NCBI RefSeq assembly: GCF_003265345.1
Contig: NZ_QFWW01000023.1
Coordinates: forward strand, 248,001 to 312,000
Source: Lentzea terrae
GTDB taxonomy: Bacteria; Actinomycetota; Actinomycetes; Mycobacteriales; Pseudonocardiaceae
Reading direction: 5' to 3'
DNA: 64,000 bases
Made by a program: the position numbers and the translations under genes. Below are positions 8,637 to 17,173 of this stretch, piece by piece. The notes beneath the pieces are model-generated. The model did no database searches and was not told where the DNA came from. It saw only the letters and a list, made by a program, of their open reading frames with translations. Position 1 is the stretch's first letter. Each line of letters begins with the position of its first letter.

Positions 8637-9323
8637 CTACACACCCGGCACACGCACCAACGGCGGGTACAACACAGCAGCCGCCCCTCGACGAAACAAC
8701 GCCGCCGGCCGCCCCCCATCCCGAGTGGTCGACTCCCCAGTAGCCTCCAACAACCCCTCCACCCCAGTAACCTTCCGGTGGAAGTTCCGCGGGTCCAGCG
8801 AAACCCCCCACACGATCTCGTAAACCCGCCGCAACTCAGCCACAGTGAACTCGGCCGGACAAAACTCCGCCCCCAACGGCGTGTACTCCAACTTGGCCCG
8901 AGCCCTCTCCACCCCATCCGACAAGATCCGCGCGTGGTCGAACGCCAACGCGGACACCTCGGACACCGGCACCCATGAGGCCGCAGCGGCATCTGTGCCG
9001 GCGACCGGCACCGGCAGGTCCGGCGCCAACGCCAGGTACGCCACCGACACCACCCTCATCCGCGGATCCCGGCGCGGCTCCCCGTACGTGGCGAGCTGCT
9101 CCAGGTGCAGCCCGGCCACCCCGGTCTCCTCGACGAGCTCGCGTGCAGCCGCGGCGTCGACCGACTCGGCAACCTGAACAAACCCCCCAGGCAACGCCCA
9201 CCGCCCCCGAAACGGCGCCTCCCCCCGCCGAACCAACAGCGCACACAGCGCGTCAGACCGCACGGTCAGCACCACGAGGTCGACCGTGACCGCAAAGGGA
9301 GGGAAATCACTTGGCGAGTACAC
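8637..9323 (-). CDS. Nudix-domain transcriptional regulator (NrtR-like)
   Basis: 228 residues from the GTG at 9323; a GTG at 9329 is only 1 nt from the -10 hexamer and would lie upstream of the RNA start. The N-terminal Nudix fold includes FRGRWALPGGFVQVAESVDAAAARELVEETG, a good match to the Nudix box G-x5-E-x7-REUxEExG with GFVQVAES at its first part. The C-terminal ~80 residues (EFTVAELRRVYEIVWGVSLDPRNFHRKV) match the winged-helix of NrtR-type regulators, which sense ADP-ribose-related ligands and control NAD or sugar genes. It is divergent from the SPFH/NAD-kinase-like operon, which is its likely target. Confidence 0.85.
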   Translation of the reverse strand: MYSPSDFPPFAVTVDLVVLTVRSDALCALLVRRGEAPFRGRWALPGGFVQVAESVDAAAARELVEETGVAGLHLEQLATYGEPRRDPRMRVVSVAYLALAPDLPVPVAGTDAAAASWVPVSEVSALAFDHARILSDGVERARAKLEYTPLGAEFCPAEFTVAELRRVYEIVWGVSLDPRNFHRKVTGVEGLLEATGESTTRDGGRPAALFRRGAAAVLYPPLVRVPGV

Positions 9324-9330
9324 ATCCACG

Positions 9331-9360
9331 AGTATAGGCTTATCGTCAGATCGACGACAA
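9331..9360 (-). promoter_or_regulatory. Promoter of the Nudix regulator with embedded hyphenated palindrome
   Basis: Reading the minus strand, TTGTCG (9360-9355) and TATACT (9336-9331) are separated by 18 nt, a good -35/-10 pair. The start point would fall near the GTG at 9323, implying a leaderless message. Between the hexamers lies TCGTC-5 nt-GACGA (9343-9357), a perfect hyphenated dyad ideally placed for autorepression and for control of the divergent SPFH gene 22 bp away. The hexamers and dyad are seen; their use is inferred. Confidence 0.55.
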
Positions 9361-9379
9361 GCACACCGAGGAGACCCCC

Positions 9380-10327
9380 ATGGCCGACATCAGCAGCTAC
9401 CCCGGACTCAGGCACCTCAGAGGAGCCCCCACGGTCCACATCAGACACATCAGGAAGGGCAAGGTCATCCACGAAGGCACCGGCCTGAGCTTCTGGTTTC
9501 GCCCCAGAAACGCAGTGCTGAGCGAAGTCCCGGTAGACGACCGCGAACTCCCGATGCTCTTCCACGCCAGAACCAGCGACTACCAGGACGTGACAGTCCA
9601 GCTGACCATCACCTACCGCTGCACCAACCCGGAAACCACGACAGCGAGGATCGACTTCTCGATCGACCCGGACACCGGAACCTGGCGCCAGGACCCGCTG
9701 AGCCAGATCGCCAACACCCTCACCGAGAGCACCCAGCAACACGCCCTCAAGATCCTCGGCACCCTGGACCTGGAAACCGCCATCAAAACCGGCGTGGAAC
9801 GGGTCAAGCAGCAGGTAGCGGAGAACCTCAAAGCAGACCACATCGGTCTGGAGATCATCGACGTCCGCGTGGTCGCCATCCGCCCGGACGCCGACCTGGA
9901 GAAGGCCCTCCAGACCACCATCAGGGAGAAGGTTCAGCAGGAAGCCGACAAGGCCACCTACGAACGCCGCGCGATCGCCGTGGAACGTGAGCGCGCGATC
10001 AGCGAGAACGAGCTGCAGAACCAGATCGAGCTGGCAAAGCGAGAAGAACTCCTTGTCGTACAACGAGGAGCCAACGCACTCAAGAAGGCGGAGGACCACG
10101 CGAAGGCCAGCCGAATCGCCGACGACGCCAAGGCAGAAGGCATCCGCAAGCTTGCAGAAGCCGAAGCAGCAGGCGAGAAGGCCAGGCTGGACGCCTACAA
10201 GGAGATCCCTCAAGCAACCCTCTACGCCCTGGCAGCCAAGGAACTCGCCGGCAACCTCCCCGAGATCGGCAGCATCACCCTCACCCCTGACCTGATCCAG
10301 CCGATCCTCGCCAGGCTCGCGCGATGA
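9380..10327 (+). CDS. SPFH/Band 7 domain protein, soluble form
   Basis: 315 residues, start ATG with GAGGAG 7 nt upstream. It lacks the N-terminal membrane helix usual in stomatin/flotillin proteins. The SPFH domain occupies about 15-185 (VPVDDRELPMLFHARTSDYQDVTVQLTITY, then GLEIIDVRVVAIRPD). It is followed by a long Glu/Ala/Arg-rich coiled coil (about 190-275, EKVQQEADKATYERRAIAVE), which in the family drives ring assembly. The stop overlaps the start of the NAD-kinase-like gene (ATGA). Together with the divergent Nudix regulator it forms a compact three-gene cassette. The role is unknown; a scaffold for the nucleotide enzyme is one hypothesis. Confidence 0.85.
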   Translation: MADISSYPGLRHLRGAPTVHIRHIRKGKVIHEGTGLSFWFRPRNAVLSEVPVDDRELPMLFHARTSDYQDVTVQLTITYRCTNPETTTARIDFSIDPDTGTWRQDPLSQIANTLTESTQQHALKILGTLDLETAIKTGVERVKQQVAENLKADHIGLEIIDVRVVAIRPDADLEKALQTTIREKVQQEADKATYERRAIAVERERAISENELQNQIELAKREELLVVQRGANALKKAEDHAKASRIADDAKAEGIRKLAEAEAAGEKARLDAYKEIPQATLYALAAKELAGNLPEIGSITLTPDLIQPILARLAR

Positions 10328-11175
10328 GTCTCGCCCCGAGAATTGTGCTGGTGCACCGGCGCACCGAGCTGACAGAGTTGCTGGCACGGCATGGCACGCG
10401 GGGCCAGGTCGAGTTCTTCCTGAAGTCCCGCAACCGAACCCTGGACGAGGTGGTGGACCGTGACGAGCAGACCCGCAAGGCGCTGGGAGAGGTCAGCGCC
10501 GCCATCCCGCTGGACTGGCGCCGCGGCGTGGTCGAGAGGGAAGACCTGTCGCGGTTCCTGTTCGCGCCCGAGGACGTAGTCGTCATCGTCGGGCAGGACG
10601 GGCTGGTCGCCAACGTCGCCAAGTACCTCGACGGCCAGCCCGTGATCGGCATCAACCCGGAGCGAGGTGTGCTCGCGAAGCACGCTCCCCAGGACACCGA
10701 AGAACTCCTGCACAACACCGGGAACACCGAAGACCGCACGATGGTCGAGGCGAGGACGGACGACGGCCAGACGCTCCAGGCGCTCAACGAGATCTACGTC
10801 GGCCACCCGAGCCACCAGACCAGCCGGTACCGCATCCACAACGAGCGCCAGGCGTCGTCCGGCATCCTCGTCGGCAGCGGCACCGGCGCCACCGGCTGGT
10901 GCTCGAGTGCGCACCGGGAACGGAAAAGCGCCATCAGCCTCCCGCACCCGACCGAGCCCAGGCTCGTGTGGTTCGTGCGGGAGGCGTGGCCGTCGCCGAG
11001 CACTGGCATCGAGCACACCGAAGGCGAGCTCACCCGTGCACCGCTCGACATCGACGTCGAGTCCGACGGGCTGGTGGCGTTCGGCGACGGCATCGAGAGC
11101 GACGTGCTACGCCTCGGCTGGGGTCAGCGGCTGAGCGTCGGACTCGCCTCCCGCCGGCTCCGCCTCGTGTGCTGA
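10324..11175 (+). CDS. Divergent NAD-kinase-fold protein
   Basis: 283 residues, ATGA-coupled to the SPFH gene. The fold is that of ATP-NAD kinases: DVVVIVGQDGLVANVAKYL replaces the usual GGDGT, followed by PVIGINPERG (the family GiNxG), ALNEIYVG (Asn-Glu pair) and SSGILVGSGTGATGW in place of TPTGSTAY. The substitutions GGDG to GQDG and TPTGS to GTGATG affect nucleotide and metal-binding loops. The protein may therefore use another substrate or be a sensor rather than a housekeeping NadK. The C-terminal ~25 residues overlap the convergent transporter gene by 69 bp. The fold assignment is good; the activity is uncertain. Confidence 0.72.
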   Translation: MSLAPRIVLVHRRTELTELLARHGTRGQVEFFLKSRNRTLDEVVDRDEQTRKALGEVSAAIPLDWRRGVVEREDLSRFLFAPEDVVVIVGQDGLVANVAKYLDGQPVIGINPERGVLAKHAPQDTEELLHNTGNTEDRTMVEARTDDGQTLQALNEIYVGHPSHQTSRYRIHNERQASSGILVGSGTGATGWCSSAHRERKSAISLPHPTEPRLVWFVREAWPSPSTGIEHTEGELTRAPLDIDVESDGLVAFGDGIESDVLRLGWGQRLSVGLASRRLRLVC

Positions 11176-12441
11176 GCCGATCACCAGCAAGCAAACTCCC
11201 GACAGCACGGCACCACAGATCAGGTACACCGCGACGGCCCAGGTTCCGTAGCCCAGCAACGACGTCGCGACGAACGGCGCCAGCCCACCCCCGAGCACGG
11301 CGCCGAGCTGGTAGCTCACCGCCACCCCGCTGTACCGCACGCGAGTGCGGAACAGTTCGGCGAAGTAGGCGGCCATCGGCCCGAACAACGCACCCGATCC
11401 GATGAAGCCGAGCACGATCGCCGCGGTGAACCACTGCGCGTCCATCAACCAGAACATCGGGAACGCGAAGGCCGCCTGGAACACCGCGCCACCGAACATC
11501 ACGGGCAGCCGCCCGATCCGGTCCGACATCCAGGCGAACACGGGCACGGCGACCACCTGCGCGAGCCCTCCGAGCACCTGCGCCACGAGGAGATCGTCCG
11601 GAGACAGCCGCAACGCGGTGCGGCCGTAGTTGATGGTGAACACCGACAACACGAAGATGAAGATCTGGAAGCCGAGGTTCACGCCCGCGCCGAGCAGCAA
11701 CACCTGCCACCGCGTGCGCACCACCTCGGCGAGCGGCGCCCTGGACTTCTCCGCCGATGCGAACCGCGGGCTTTCCGTCACCCGCAGCCTGATGTACAGA
11801 CCGATGCCGACCAGCACGATCGAGAACAGGAACGGCAGCCGCCAACCCCACGTCAGGAAGCCGGGGCCGGACACCCGCGACGACAGGTACATCGCGAGGT
11901 TCGCCAGCACCAGACCGATCGGCGACCCGATGAAGACCCAGCTGCCGTACCAGCCCCAACGGCCCGGCGGCGCGTGCTCGACGGCCATCAGCGACGCCCC
12001 GCCCTGTTCGCCGCCCATGAAGAAGCCCTGCACGATGCGCAGCAACACCAGCAGCACCGGCGCCGCGATGCCGATCGAGGCGTAGGACGGCAGCACGCCG
12101 ATCAACGCCGTGGCCAGTCCCGTCACGGAAAGGGTGATCACGAGCATCGCGCGGCGGCCGAGCCGGTCACCGAGGTGGCCGATCACCGCGCCGCCGAGCG
12201 GCCGGGCCACGAAACCCGCGCCGAACGTGGCGAACGCCAGCAGCACGCCGACGCGCGAGTCGAACTGAGGGAAGAAGATCTTGTTGAACACCAGCGCTGA
12301 TGCTGTGCCGTAGAGCAGGAAGTCGTACAGCTCGATCGTGTTACCGACCGCCGACGCGAAAGCTACTTTGCGTACCCCCGTCATCGTTCCAGCCTGGACG
12401 AGGGATTGACACTGCGCAATGGTCCGGTCACCCTTCGTCAT
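11107..12441 (-). CDS. MFS transporter, metabolite:H+ symporter (MHS) type
   Basis: 444 residues with twelve predicted membrane segments. The first helix, ASAVGNTIELYDFLLYGTAS, is the hallmark of MHS transporters (ProP, KgtP, ShiA types; usually G-x-x-x-EWYDF). The loop GHLGDRLGRRAMLV carries the MFS signature DRxGRR. The second-half equivalent is SDRIGRLPVMFGG. The start at 12441 has AGGA 8 nt upstream; an alternative ATG at 12384 would still keep the first helix. It is divergent from the SGNH esterase, 30 bp away. The family takes up organic acids or osmolytes with protons; the substrate is not predictable. Confidence 0.87.
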   Translation of the reverse strand: MTKGDRTIAQCQSLVQAGTMTGVRKVAFASAVGNTIELYDFLLYGTASALVFNKIFFPQFDSRVGVLLAFATFGAGFVARPLGGAVIGHLGDRLGRRAMLVITLSVTGLATALIGVLPSYASIGIAAPVLLVLLRIVQGFFMGGEQGGASLMAVEHAPPGRWGWYGSWVFIGSPIGLVLANLAMYLSSRVSGPGFLTWGWRLPFLFSIVLVGIGLYIRLRVTESPRFASAEKSRAPLAEVVRTRWQVLLLGAGVNLGFQIFIFVLSVFTINYGRTALRLSPDDLLVAQVLGGLAQVVAVPVFAWMSDRIGRLPVMFGGAVFQAAFAFPMFWLMDAQWFTAAIVLGFIGSGALFGPMAAYFAELFRTRVRYSGVAVSYQLGAVLGGGLAPFVATSLLGYGTWAVAVYLICGAVLSGVCLLVIGSAHEAEPAGGESDAQPLTPAEA

Positions 12442-12471
12442 ACGTTCCTACTGCTCAGTAACGAGGTAGCA

Positions 12472-13341
12472 ATGACGCGCCGAGTGACTGTTGTTTCCCT
12501 GCTCACTGCCCTGATCGCGGCTCTTTTCGTCCCCACCGCCACGGCCGCGCCGAAGTATCGGAACTACGTCTCACTCGGAGATTCGTTCGTCTCCGGACCC
12601 TTCATCCCGCTCCAGCGGCTCGACCCGCTGAGCTGCTTCAAGTCGACGCAGAACTACCCGTCCGTCGTCGCCAGGAAGCTCGGCATCGCCAACTTCACCG
12701 ACATCTCGTGCGGTGGCGCGCAGACCAAGGACATGGCCGGCGTGCAAAGCGGCATCCCCGGCCAGTCGGTGCCGCAGTTCTCCGCGCTGAAGCCCGACAC
12801 GGACCTCGTCACGGTGTCCATCGGCGGCAACGACATCGGCTTCATGGACATCATCGTCACGTGCGCCGGTAAGAGCCTGCTCGACCCGCACGGCGCACCC
12901 TGCAAGGCCAACTACGGCGACGAGCTCGCCCAGCGCGTCAACGCCACCGCCGCCAAGGTGGCCGCCGTGCTCGCGGGCATCAAGCAGCGTTCCCCGAAGG
13001 CCAAGGTCGTCGTGGTCGGCTACCTGCGGATCCTGCCGCCGTCCGGTGGCTGCTGGCCGATCGTGCCCATCTCCTCTGGCGACGTGCCGTATCTCGACAA
13101 CGTGCAGAAGCAGCTCAACGGAATGCTCGGCGCCCAGGCGAGGGCCGCCGGTGCCACGTTCGTGAACCCCTACGACATCAGCCTCGGTCGCGACACGTGC
13201 GCGGCACCGTGGGACAAGTGGGTCGAGGGAATCATCCCGACCAGCCTCGCGTTCCCGGTTCACCCGAATGCCAGTGGCATGGCAGCGGTGGGTAAGCAGG
13301 TCGCCGCTGCACTGAGCGCGACGGAATCAACGACCACCTAG
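12472..13341 (+). CDS. Secreted SGNH/GDSL esterase
   Basis: 289 residues from the ATG at 12472 (GAGG just upstream). There is a Sec signal peptide (MTRRVTVVSLLTALIAALFVPTATAA, cleavage after TAA-like sites). The mature enzyme has block I YVSLGDSFVSGPF (Ser nucleophile in GDSF), block II Gly in CGGAQTKDM, block III SIGGNDIGF with the Asn, and the block V region FPVHPNASGM with the His. Six Cys residues suggest disulfides, as in Streptomyces SGNH lipases and esterases. The substrate is probably an acyl ester or lipid outside the cell. Confidence 0.88.
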   Translation: MTRRVTVVSLLTALIAALFVPTATAAPKYRNYVSLGDSFVSGPFIPLQRLDPLSCFKSTQNYPSVVARKLGIANFTDISCGGAQTKDMAGVQSGIPGQSVPQFSALKPDTDLVTVSIGGNDIGFMDIIVTCAGKSLLDPHGAPCKANYGDELAQRVNATAAKVAAVLAGIKQRSPKAKVVVVGYLRILPPSGGCWPIVPISSGDVPYLDNVQKQLNGMLGAQARAAGATFVNPYDISLGRDTCAAPWDKWVEGIIPTSLAFPVHPNASGMAAVGKQVAAALSATESTTT

Positions 13342-13428
13342 TTGCACGCAGTTAATGCGATCTACACGATCTGGTGTTATCGCTGAGTGAGCTGGAGATT
13401 CGGGTCTTCGCCGCGCCACAGTGAGGGC

Positions 13429-13812
13429 ATGGTGAAGACCCGACTCCTGCTTGCCTGCCTTGCGTTCACCGCGCCGCTCGTCCCCGCGACTGCGTCCGCC
13501 GCACCTCTGCCCGCGACCAGCCTGGTGCTGTCGACGCGGTCGGAGATGGGCAGGTACAGCAACACCACGCAGTTGATCTGCGAACCCGCTGGGGGCCGGC
13601 ACAAGAAGGCCAAGGAGGCCTGTGCCGATCTCGCCACTGTGGACGGCGACTTCACCAAGCTGACCGCAAGCGGCGCCATGTGCACCATGGAGATGAACGC
13701 CACGAAGGCGACGATGCGCGGCAAGTGGCGCGGCAAGAAGGTCTTCCGCGAAGAGACCTACTCCAACCCGTGCGTGCTGCGGGTGAACACCGGCAGCGTG
13801 TTCGATTACTAG
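13429..13812 (+). CDS. Subtilisin inhibitor-like (SSI family) secreted protein
   Basis: 127 residues with signal peptide (MVKTRLLLACLAFTAPLVPATASAA). The mature ~105 residues match Streptomyces subtilisin inhibitor. Four cysteines are in the right places (LICEP, EACAD, AMCTM, NPCVL), giving the two canonical disulfides. The reactive loop SGAMCTMEMNAT aligns with MCPMVYDP of SSI, so P1 is Met as in SSI itself, and P1' is Glu. The C-terminus NTGSVFDY corresponds to the usual SVFTF-type end. Such inhibitors control secreted subtilases; a subtilase gene lies 32 kb away at 45.5 kb. The start was chosen at the ATG after GAGGG. Confidence 0.9.
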   Translation: MVKTRLLLACLAFTAPLVPATASAAPLPATSLVLSTRSEMGRYSNTTQLICEPAGGRHKKAKEACADLATVDGDFTKLTASGAMCTMEMNATKATMRGKWRGKKVFREETYSNPCVLRVNTGSVFDY

Positions 13813-13870
13813 ACCGCGTTCGCCGGTGTCCCGCCGCACCGCCGTCGCGGCGGGACACCGGCCAACGCAC

Positions 13871-16144
13871 TCATCCAGGCAGACCCCATGACGGTGCCGG
13901 AGCACCGATCACGGGTCCGACCTTCAGGTCCGGCTTGTCCCCGCCGCGGTGGATGACAGCTTCCTCACCGCGTCGCAGCTCGATGCGCAGATCTCCGTTG
14001 GGCAGCACCGAAAAACGCTTCGGCCGACCCCACCTGTCGCGCACCACCGGATCCTTGATGTCCGTGCGCACCACGCACGGCGCACCGGCCTCGCTGCGTA
14101 GCTTGATCCACCGCGTGGCGCCCTTCTGTCGGGACGCGCTGAGCAGGAACGCGCCCTGCGTCCGGAAGTTGTCCAGCGAGATCTCCGGCCACGCCGCAGG
14201 AACCGCCGGGAACACCCGGATCACGTCGCCCCAGCTCTGGCAGAGCATGTCGTACATGGACTGCACGGCCGACAACGGCGTCTCGATGACCGGACCGGAC
14301 TCCTGGTACATCGTGTTCGGCTTGATGTACCGCCGCATCAGCTCGCCGAGGTAGAAGTCCGCCTTGTCACCGCGCAACATCTGCGCGGAGATCGAAGCGG
14401 CACCCGTGAACGTGTAGCCCTGCAACGCGCCCTCGAAGCTGATCCAGTGGTTCAGCGACGTCTCGATGACCTGCCGCTGCGCCGGGTCCTCCCACGTGAT
14501 CTCGTACAACGGGTAGATCTGCAGCAGGTGCGAGTAGTGCCGGTGCGACTTCGCGAACGGCACACCCGCGCCGATCATGTACCCGTTCTTGTCCACCGGG
14601 TACGGCGTGAGGTTCGCGAGCGTGTCCCGCCACTTCGGAATCAGCGGATCGTTGATGCGCAACGACTTCGCGGACTCCAGCAGCGTCTGGCAGCCCCATC
14701 GGATGAGCGCGAGGTCGTAGTTGCAGTCCGGCGCGTTGACGCCGTACTCGGGCGAGAACGTGATCGGCAGGTGCCACTTGCCGTCCGCGCCCTTGGCGAG
14801 GAAGTGGAAGTAGTAGTTGATGGCCCTGCGCAGCAACGGGAACAGCACGTTGCGCAGCACCCGGTCGTCCATCGTGTGCCGGTAGGTGAGCCAGACGTTG
14901 TGCATCGTCCAGGTCAGGTTGCCGACCTCGGGCGTCGGCACGTCCTTGCCGGGAATGCCCACGCCGTAACCGGAGTTGCCGATGCCCGCGCCGTTGTTGA
15001 GCACGGTGTCGGTGGTGCGCGGAATGCCGGCGGAGTCGTGCCGGTACTCCGCCGGCACCTGCTCCACCAGCACGTCGCGGTACCGGTCGATCGAGTACGT
15101 GACGGCGTCGAAGTCGACGTGGTTGGAGCCGTGGATCAGCCAGTACTCCAGCTGCACGTTGAGGTTCCACCACGTGTTCGGCCACGGCGTGTTCTCGAGC
15201 CACGGCCCGCAGGTCGCGATCGCAGGCGCTTCTTTCCGTGCCGCGGAAGCGAACTTGTAGAGCTGGATCCAGTAGAACGCCTGCAGTCGCTTGTCCGGAA
15301 TGGACAGGAAGCTCTTGCGGTAGAAGTCGTGCCACCACAACCGGTGGTCGACGGCCAGTCCCTCGATCGAGCCGCACCGGACGTTGCCGATGGCCTTGCG
15401 CACGGCCTTCTTGTCGGGGTGCGACCACGTGACACTGGTGAAGAGCGTGCGCCGAGTGCCACGCGTGACCTCGCGCCACGCCGTCACGTGCTCGCCGCCC
15501 GCGTTCAACGGCTGCACGGCCAGTTGGACGTCACCGGAGCTGGTGAGCTGCACGGGCGGGTTGTCGGTGAAGCCGGCGGGCGGCGGGCGGTTCCACTTCG
15601 GGTCGGTGCGCGGGCTGATCCCCTTGAGCGGGTGGAAGACCCACTTGAACGCGCGCTCGCCCTCGCTGGCCTGGACGTCGATGGCGTAGAGGTCGCGCTT
15701 GGTGTGGATGAACGCCCTGATCCGCAGGCTGCCGGCCGCGGTCGTGATCGTGCCGGTCAGCTCGGCGTTCCACAGGTCCATGCGCAGGTCGACGCCGGTG
15801 ATCGCGCCGACGGGTTCGAGGGTGAAGTAGCCGATGGGCAGCCGGGCGAGGCCGAACAGCGCCCCGAACTCCGGCCGGTGGTCCTGCACCTGGGAGTGCT
15901 GGACGTTGAATCTGATGGCGTTGGCGTTCGGCTCGGCGTAGATGCCGGAACCCAGGTACCCGTTGCCGAGGTACGGGCCCTCGAACCAGGTGGCGGGCAT
16001 CTTCTTCCAGATGAGATCCGATGACCCGATGAAGTCACGCCAGTTGAAATCGTCGCCGGCCGATGCGATGTCAGGGAGCAGCGCACTGCCCGCTACCCCG
16101 GCCAACGCGCCTCCGATCAGCGTGCGCCGGTTGAGTTCGACCAC
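13871..16144 (-). CDS. Tat-exported glycoside hydrolase, GH95-like (alpha/alpha)6 fold
   Basis: 757 residues from the GTG at 16144, which has GAGG 8-12 nt upstream; a GTG at 16159 is an alternative. The N-terminus has a twin-arginine signal (LNRRTLIGGALAGVAGSALLP). The first ~280 residues are a beta-sandwich region with PYLGNGYLGSGIYAEPNANAIRFNVQHSQVQDHRP. The middle (about 290-620) is the helical barrel with TCGPWLENTPWPNTWWNLNVQLEYW, SGIPRTTD and HLPITFSPEYG, the last holding plausible catalytic acids. The layout resembles GH95 alpha-L-fucosidase/galactosidase relatives, but I am not sure of the family number or substrate. It is convergent with the subtilisin inhibitor gene. Confidence 0.68.
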   Translation of the reverse strand: MVELNRRTLIGGALAGVAGSALLPDIASAGDDFNWRDFIGSSDLIWKKMPATWFEGPYLGNGYLGSGIYAEPNANAIRFNVQHSQVQDHRPEFGALFGLARLPIGYFTLEPVGAITGVDLRMDLWNAELTGTITTAAGSLRIRAFIHTKRDLYAIDVQASEGERAFKWVFHPLKGISPRTDPKWNRPPPAGFTDNPPVQLTSSGDVQLAVQPLNAGGEHVTAWREVTRGTRRTLFTSVTWSHPDKKAVRKAIGNVRCGSIEGLAVDHRLWWHDFYRKSFLSIPDKRLQAFYWIQLYKFASAARKEAPAIATCGPWLENTPWPNTWWNLNVQLEYWLIHGSNHVDFDAVTYSIDRYRDVLVEQVPAEYRHDSAGIPRTTDTVLNNGAGIGNSGYGVGIPGKDVPTPEVGNLTWTMHNVWLTYRHTMDDRVLRNVLFPLLRRAINYYFHFLAKGADGKWHLPITFSPEYGVNAPDCNYDLALIRWGCQTLLESAKSLRINDPLIPKWRDTLANLTPYPVDKNGYMIGAGVPFAKSHRHYSHLLQIYPLYEITWEDPAQRQVIETSLNHWISFEGALQGYTFTGAASISAQMLRGDKADFYLGELMRRYIKPNTMYQESGPVIETPLSAVQSMYDMLCQSWGDVIRVFPAVPAAWPEISLDNFRTQGAFLLSASRQKGATRWIKLRSEAGAPCVVRTDIKDPVVRDRWGRPKRFSVLPNGDLRIELRRGEEAVIHRGGDKPDLKVGPVIGAPAPSWGLPG

Positions 16145-16289
16145 GTTCGGGCACCTCACTTCGATGTGCGGTCAGGTCCTCGCGGCGGCGATTCATCGGA
16201 TCTTTCGTGAGTACCCAGCCAGAGTCAAGAGGTGGCCATGGGCATGGCGCCGGCTTCGCGGCCACGTCCTTGACGAACTTGGTTTGTGA

Positions 16290-16305
16290 TGCAAACCTGA
16301 TTGCA
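16290..16305. promoter_or_regulatory. Hyphenated dyad upstream of membrane protein/winged-helix operon
   Basis: TGCAA (16290-16294) and TTGCA (16301-16305) form a 5-6-5 dyad 26 bp before the ATG at 16331. A TTGACG -35-like hexamer lies at 16270-16275, but I see no convincing -10 at the right spacing. The dyad could be the operator for the winged-helix regulator encoded second in this operon. The site is short and the evidence weak. Confidence 0.3.
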
Positions 16306-16330
16306 ATCGAGTGCAGTCGGGGGACTGACC

Positions 16331-17173
16331 ATGACCGAGGATCCGAAGAGCCTGCTCACCGAGCTGAGCGAGATGCGCAAACGCGCCCGCGCCGACCGGC
16401 ACGGCTACTGGCTGCCGTTCCTGCTGTTCGGGTTGATCACGCTGGGAGCGACGCCGTTCTACACGCCGAAGCTGTGCGTGGAGAGTGGGCAGGACCCGGA
16501 GCTCGTACAACCACACGTGTGCTCGTGGAGCTCGGCGGACCAGCACTGGCTCTACAACTGGCTGCACCCGACCGGTCAGATGAGCGGACCGACGTTCGGC
16601 TTCCACCCGACCGTCGCCGCGGACATCTACTGGATCATCGCGTTGCTGTGCGGCTATCTCGCGGTCGTCTGGTGGTACCGGTGGCGCGCGGCGCAGGTCG
16701 GCGTGGAGACGCCCACCAGGGTCTACGCCCAGGTCACGATCTTCATGCTGGTGCTGCCGCTGATCGGTGTCCCGGTGCTGAGCGAGCTGTTCTTCGGACG
16801 GGTGGGCTGGCAGATCGCGCTGCCGGTCACCGTGGCGGTGATCGTGGCGGCGACGTGGCGGGTGCGCAGCGTCTGGTTCACGCTCGCGGTGCTCGCACTG
16901 TTCGCTCTCGCGCACTTCGCCACGTTCTACCCGTACGGGCCGATGTTCGTGCTGGCCGCGGGCCTCGCCGGGCTCGCCTACCTGGAGCGCAGCGTGGTGT
17001 GCACGGTCACCGTGGCGATCTTCACCGCGGTCGTGATCTTCGTGAACGAGGCCGGCCGGTTCTTCTTCTACTGGCCGTTCGACGTGGAACACTTCGCGAG
17101 CACCGCCCTGCCCGCACTCGTCCTCCTGGTCGGAGGGATCATCGGGTCCGTGCGGCGAGAGATGGCGCGATGA
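16331..17173 (+). CDS. Polytopic membrane protein of unknown function
   Basis: 280 residues from the ATG at 16331. After a charged cytoplasmic N-terminus (LLTELSEMRKRARADRHG) come about eight membrane helices, with an extracytoplasmic loop after helix 1 that holds two Cys (KLCVES and HVCSWSSADQHW). I recognise no transport or enzyme motif. The stop overlaps the start of a winged-helix regulator (ATGA), the arrangement of many actinomycete membrane-protein/regulator pairs in which the regulator controls its own operon. The role remains unknown. Confidence 0.7.
   Translation: MTEDPKSLLTELSEMRKRARADRHGYWLPFLLFGLITLGATPFYTPKLCVESGQDPELVQPHVCSWSSADQHWLYNWLHPTGQMSGPTFGFHPTVAADIYWIIALLCGYLAVVWWYRWRAAQVGVETPTRVYAQVTIFMLVLPLIGVPVLSELFFGRVGWQIALPVTVAVIVAATWRVRSVWFTLAVLALFALAHFATFYPYGPMFVLAAGLAGLAYLERSVVCTVTVAIFTAVVIFVNEAGRFFFYWPFDVEHFASTALPALVLLVGGIIGSVRREMAR

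Noticed and set aside
9286..9990. Plus-strand frame overlapping the Nudix promoter and SPFH gene
   Set aside because: Its product is Arg/Pro/Gln low-complexity; the SPFH frame has family motifs and a good ribosome site.
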